Assembly: GCA_021464415.1 (NCBI GenBank)
Contig: CM038469.1
Location: 33,885,883-33,949,882 of the forward strand
Direction: 5' to 3'
From: Lonicera japonica
Lineage: Eukaryota; Streptophyta; Magnoliopsida; Dipsacales; Caprifoliaceae
Length of the DNA: 64,000 bases
Positions 58,912 to 64,000 of the stretch are shown piece by piece; the stretch's first letter is position 1; the number at the start of each line of letters is the position of its first letter. The notes beneath the pieces were generated by a model that searched no databases, had not been told where the DNA came from, and saw only the letters and a program-made list of their open reading frames with translations. The position numbers and the translations under genes were made by a program.

Positions 58912-61309
58912 GGACCCTTGGGATCCCATTTTGGGATCATCAACATTCAATAGTATTTTTGGTAAGTAGGAGCTTTGTCAAAGTTTTGAGAAAATCATTT
59001 TTAGAGAAATTCTGAGAAAGAAGGCTAGTGAGAGAGAAGGCTAGTGAGAGGAAGTTAGTGAGAGAAAGCTTTAGAGAGAGAAAGTTCTAGAGAGAGAAGG
59101 AAGTCAAGGCAAGACTCTCCTATCCTCTTCAAGCGCAGCAGGTATAATTTTCTACCAGTTCTCTAAATTTCGGTATTGCATTTCTATATTGTTTTAAATT
59201 CAAAAAATTAGATAACTTGCGAAGAAGTTCATTGCTTTCAAAACAAGTCCTTTCTAAGTTTTACAAGAAATCTAAAATCCGTTTTGACACATTTTCAAAA
59301 CAAACAAAAATACAAAAACAGTTTCCAAAAGAAAGGAACTACGAGACTCTGATTTAATTCTACGAATGAATACGTAGGCGCTCGCAAAAGCTCGAGTCTG
59401 ATTTCAAAATATTATTTTAAACTGAATTTATCCGGAAAGGACTATTCTGAAAACAATTCAAACTACTTGCAAGATATCTAAAATAGGAATTAGATGCATG
59501 ATCCATTAAGAGACCGAAAGGGCGAATTGGGTGCCTAACACCTTCCCAATTCGTAACGTAGTTCCCGAACCCTAACAAAGTCAATTTTCAAAATAAATCT
59601 CTGGTTTCAAACGTATGAAAGATAATTCGTTTTCGAATTGTCCTTCGTACGATCTTTTGTTTGTTTTCTTGTAAAACAAACTGGCGACTCTACAAAACAC
59701 GTTTTTTTAAAGAAAACCGAGAACGAGGACCTATTTCTTCTCGGGTCGCGCGGAGGTCCGGATTCTCACAGCTGGACTTTCCATTTCTAGATAGGATGAG
59801 GTGCTTACCCATTGGGTTCTTTAGAAAAGTGTACTAGAATACTCATTTTTTGGGCATTGCTCTCCCATTATTTAATTGCTCTTTGTTCCTCATGTAATGT
59901 ATGTAATTTCCTAGATCTAGATTCAAGTAATATAAGTATTATTTTCTTGCACTTTCTCTCTATCTATCACTTTTGTAAGAAATCTAGTTAGAGAAACTCT
60001 TGAGAGAAATGGAGATCACTTTAATGGTTTTTGTTCATACAACTATCATGGAGTAGTTTCATTGCTAAGGCTAGAAGATGAAGTTTGCATTGCATTAATT
60101 ATGTAAGTTTGTTTCTCATTCCATTGTTAGTATTGTTAAATACTTGTTAAATCCTTCATCTTCCCCATTCAATCAACCATTCATAAGCTAGTAAGATAAT
60201 CCTCATAAGGTGATTTGAGTTTGTATGCCTTGTATACATAGATCTCAAGCATTAATGAAGAGATGATGCACTTGTGTATTTCTTATTAGCCTATGTCCAT
60301 TCCTTCTATGATTGAGATACTTTACATTGCCAAGCATGTTTAGTCTTTGCATATTCATAGAAATACCATAAATTTGAGATTCCAATCCTTGAATGCTTTA
60401 ATGATATGTTGAGTGCTTTCTACACTATATGTGATTTTGAGACTCAATATTTTCTTAGTTAGAGTGTTGTCAAGGAGGATCTCTTAAGTTTATGCCATAA
60501 TCAACTACACTAATCACCTTAAGGATTCAATTTGTATTTATCAAATGTGTCTATACCGGATGATTTAATCTCCACCTAGACCTCCCAATCTTAGACAAAT
60601 GAAATGTTATGATTTATTGTGCTAAACTTTTTAGTTGGCCATTTTCATAATCAAATCAATTGCCTAGGGAAAACTAACAATGAATTCTCATTGCCTAGTT
60701 TAATTTTATGCATTTTCTTTTGGGTGTATCTCAAGTTTGCATCTTGGTTGGACATTATATGAGAATGGGTTGCACTTGCTTCACACCCTTTGTTACAAGA
60801 TAAAAATGAGAGATAAATTTGTGTTGAGCTTTACTTACACCATTTCTTTATATGGCATTTATATGGGAATGTGTTACTCTTGCTTCACACCCTTTTGCTT
60901 AGAAAAGTATAAGGTACTCAACACTTAGGAATTGCATTGAGAATTTTGAATGAGATTAATTTTACATAACATTGCAAAGCAAATGAATTCTATAATGCCT
61001 TAGCCTTTTCTTATCAATTGATACATCACTTTAATTTTTATTGCAAGACTTTAAAATCAACAACTAAAATCAACCAATCAAATTTTCTTGAACAAAGCCT
61101 TGGACTCGTAATCACCACATCGTCTTTCCGACTATCCTTGTGGTTCGACACTTGGACTTACCAAGTATTATAACTTGACGACCTACACTTGGGGGTTCCT
61201 AAGCGCGGAAGTATTTTCGGGCGCGTCAGGATATATTAAAGAATATGTGAACTTCATTGGCAAAAAAAAAGAAAAGGAATTAACTGAACTGTTTAAGAAG
61301 CTAATAAAA

Positions 61310-61436
61310 AAATCTTTTGGGGCCCTTTTGTAATTTTGCATATTCATGTAATATAAGTAAAATAAACTCAACCCAAAAAAAACCCATATAATAATGACAT
61401 TTGAAAAATTATAAATAGATTAATTAAAATTTCTTA
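61310..61436 (+). repeat. Direct repeat flanking the solo LTR, right copy
   Basis: Counterpart of 56740-56890, ending at the TTA target of the Tourist MITE and resuming at 61720. Confidence 0.6.
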
Positions 61437-61719
61437 GGGCTCGTTTGGTTGCGTAAATGATCTAATTTATAATTCTTTCATTGTAAATTAACAAATTGTA
61501 ATTTTTTTCTTTTGAAAAAAAATTGTGATGTGATTTTTTTTGCATTAATTTGTATGTTATTTATAAGTTATGTAATTTCAACTACATCTTTCCTTTTTTT
61601 GATTTAATGGCTTAGGTATTAATTTAAGTTCTACAACAAAACACTCAAATTAAAAAATTTGAGAATTAAATAATTTTAAATTATCTAATTCATAAATTGA
61701 AAGACAATCAAACGTGCTC
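61437..61719. mobile_element. Tourist-like MITE (PIF/Harbinger), 283 bp
   Basis: Left end GGGCTCGTTTGGTTG and right end CAATCAAACGTGCTC form terminal inverted repeats with a few mismatches. TTA is duplicated at 61434-61436 and 61720-61722, the target expected for PIF/Harbinger. The empty site is seen in the related repeat at about 56870. No coding capacity. Confidence 0.78.
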
Positions 61720-61722
61720 TTA

Positions 61723-64000
61723 GTCATATATATTTTGGGAGTTCCTAAACAAAAAAGATACAATTTTTGTTGGAAAAAAAAGTACTTAGGCTTTTAGGAG
61801 TTCTTAAATAAAAAGATATAATTTTTATTCAAGAAAAAAAAACAAGTTTAGACTTTATAAGTATTTATAGGGGAAAAAATGTGGAAAACCATCTACGGCT
61901 ACGGGGTTAGAGCACCTCTGTGCTGCAGTATCAGATGAATTTCTGGTTAAATCACCGACCCTTGTTAGGCCAATGCGTTTCTTGAAGGTTATATTTAAGA
62001 TCAAATATTTTTAACGTTATAACATATAATATATATATATATATATACAAGTGTACAATCTACACGATGTGTGGGCGATTTACAATAAAATGATCAATTA
62101 CAAATTAAGTATAAAAATCTTAAAAGGTTTGACTTCAAATTGCTATTCTACGACAAAATCAATCTCAAGTACATGTTTTCCACGATAAGATATATATCAG
62201 GCCGCACACAAACAATATTGACGATTTATGCCATAGAAGATTACAATATTTATCATTCCATGAAAGATGCAACAATAATATCGTGAATGATCCATGTATA
62301 TCTGAGAAAAAAGTTCTCATCGGTATATGAAAAAATAGACAAATAAAATTTCAAGGTCCAACATCATATTAAACAAAACTCGGAAGTGTTTCTTAATTAG
62401 AAAACTGCAAAACGACTGTCGTACTTAGGTTCTTACTTATAGAATTTTTTTAAAAATAACACATCAAGTACTCACATAAATTTTATTACATTTTATCTAC
62501 CGAAAACACTTTGTTAGTATGATGCTCCCAGATTATACATAATATAATAACATATAATATTAACCACAAATGAAGAATGTATAATCTTTTTAAACAAATG
62601 ATCACTAAAAAATTCTTATAAATACATGGATCACTTGATACAACAATCTACATTCATAAAGCGCGTACATAAAAACTGCTCCCTGTGAAACTCAAAACTT
62701 CCAATTTAATGCCCTCTATGACCAAGTTGATGGATTCTTGTAGTTAGACTTCTTTTTCTACATTTCAATGATGATTAAGAAAAGACAATGCAAAAAAATA
62801 TTAAGAAAGATATAGAGTTATGATTTATTCTATTCTTGATAATCTATTCGAAAAATGAACAAAAAAAATAATGATATTGTTCAAATACTTATAGTTCTAT
62901 TAGTTAACAATTTGATAAAGAGTAAGTTATAATACAATACATATCTATGGTTTGTAATATTAAACCAATTTGGCAAATCATCCTCCAAATAGAAGTAATG
63001 ACCAAATCATTAAACCTTGGAAAAAAGCTTTAATAATTTGGAAGAACAGTATGAGAAGAAAGAAAAAATTGAAGTAAAATTCCACTAAATAGCATAACAA
63101 AACAGATCAAGCACAAAAGTTATTACATCTTTATACATTATCTTTTTCATTCTTTATCACGTGCTACTAAACACCATTTTTTTACAATGAAAAACAATAA
63201 AAATACTCAAATTAATCTTCTAGGCTCCATGCATTCATTTTTATAGTGGGTTATAATGAGTGAATATTTATGGTAGAGATTAATTATGCAATAAATAATT
63301 ATTATATACTTTATAAATAAAACGCATGAAGAAGAGGAAGAAATCGTAATAAAACTGTGGAAATACAAAGAAAATTATGTATATAGACAATTAAGGAATT
63401 AATGAAAAGAAAATAATTAGTTAACGTAATATAAGGAATTGTAATTTGTTCTTAATGGAGAGAAAATAATTAATGTTAAAAGAGAAAATTGTTATAAAAA
63501 AAAAAAAGGAAAGGTGAAAAAGTCATGGGAAAGAAATTTTAAGAGACACGCTATGTGAGATAATTGAAGAATTAATGAAGATAAATAAGAAAGATAAACA
63601 AATTCTTACGAAAATATATGGAATATATACAAATTGGTGAAGTAATGAATTAAATGCGGAATTAAAGGAGTCATACTTTTTTCGTAATACTCATAATATT
63701 AAATTGAACATTAATTAGGAGAGAGAAACATTATTACAGAGAACTTCTTCCGTAATGCTATTATAGTACATGATATATAAATATATATATATTTATATAT
63801 ATAAGGTACAAAAAAAATTAGGAGCCTTGGTACATGGGGGCTTAATTAGCGACCTAGGCCTCCTATGCTTTAGGCCAGTCATGGATAGAGAATATCTACT
63901 CATAAAAATAACCATGGGATGACGAGTTTCTCATCGAATTACTCAACTGAATTTTCAACTTTTCATAAATCAATCGTTTTTATTATCATTTTTCATTTTA
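61723..64000. other. AT-rich region, no gene
   Basis: No coding frame of note. A short diverged tandem repeat (tttgggagttcctaaa, aaaaagat.caatttt) lies at 61735-61860 and (TA)n at 62028-62046. The block at 63815-63890 (gggggcttaattagcgacct, tttaggccagtcatgg) resembles a degraded hAT-like transposon end and may pair with ggggccggctctaag at 56702. Confidence 0.5.

Larger units (their letters stand above)
57527..59770 (+). mobile_element. Tat/Ogre-like LTR insertion, internally duplicated
   Basis: Starts TGTGAACACC and ends GATTCTCACA, between GCTAG (57522-57526) and GCTGG (59771-59775). The empty site in element 1 reads GCTGG, so this is a 5-bp duplication with one change. The first 320 bp recur from 58333 (also TGTGAACACC), so it may be one full LTR (58333-59770) behind a partial copy (57527-58332). 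The downstream part has a TATA box and phrases such as gggtgcctaacaccttccca and ctggcgactct known from Tat/Ogre-group LTR ends. No protein-coding part. Confidence 0.65.
57032..61228 (+). repeat. Solo LTR of the element 1 family, with nested insertion
   Basis: Runs from TGATAAACGC to GGGCGCGTCA, the reverse complement of the element 1 LTR, and is flanked by the 5-bp duplication GGATA (57027-57031 and 61229-61233). Without the insertion at 57527-59770 it is about 1,953 bp, the same as element 1's LTRs. There is no internal domain, so it arose by LTR-LTR recombination. It keeps a TATA-like CTATAAAGG at about 57514 where the LTRs of element 1 read CCAAAAAAGG. Confidence 0.92.

Overview
The window looks like intergenic, repeat-rich nuclear DNA of a flowering plant, probably a eudicot. 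It is AT-rich and dominated by LTR retrotransposons nested in one another. The LTR primer-binding sites match plant tRNA-Asp, and there is a broken plant-type O-methyltransferase gene with plant-like introns. There are no operons, no tRNA or rRNA genes and no CRISPR. A 100-N assembly gap lies at 16789-16888.

Layout. 757-3860 (- strand) is a four-exon O-methyltransferase (caffeate/flavonoid OMT family) pseudogene; its two 5' exons recur at 17388-18405, just right of the gap. 4340-6930 holds two small coding remnants between diverged direct repeats: an acidic-tailed fragment (4849-5371) and a two-exon GRF-type zinc-finger gene (5893-6216). 6980-9800 is a tandem array with a unit of about 638 bp. 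10101-16788 is the 3' half of an Athila-like Ty3/gypsy element (element 0), cut by the gap. 20816-32397 is a complete Athila-like element on the - strand (element 1) with 5-bp target duplication AGAGA. 32398-35289 is gene-free and contains a 391-bp foldback MITE. 35290-53809 is a decayed Ty1/copia (SIRE-like) element, into whose gag region a second complete Athila-like element (element 2, 35832-47796, duplication AAAAG) has jumped. 57032-61228 is a solo LTR of the element 1 family (duplication GGATA), itself split by a Tat/Ogre-like LTR insertion at 57527-59770. A Tourist-like MITE lies at 61437-61719. The rest is AT-rich sequence in which I see no gene.

How it works together. Nothing here looks like a host pathway. 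The coding capacity is retrotransposon gag, protease, reverse transcriptase, RNase H, integrase and an env-position ORF, all broken by indels and nonsense changes. The most interesting pattern is regulatory. Clusters of perfect palindromes built on a GATCGATC core recur in the U3 of two Athila families, again between pol and the env-position ORF of the same elements, and in a third unrelated repeat at 55.4 kb. The arms differ between families but stay self-complementary. A fourth LTR carries a different palindrome cluster (CCGTACGG) just upstream of its TATA box. A short stem-loop is also conserved in the 3' UTR of all three Athila elements.

Caution. Many differences between LTR pairs are one-base indels in homopolymers, so part of the apparent gene breakage may be residual assembly error.
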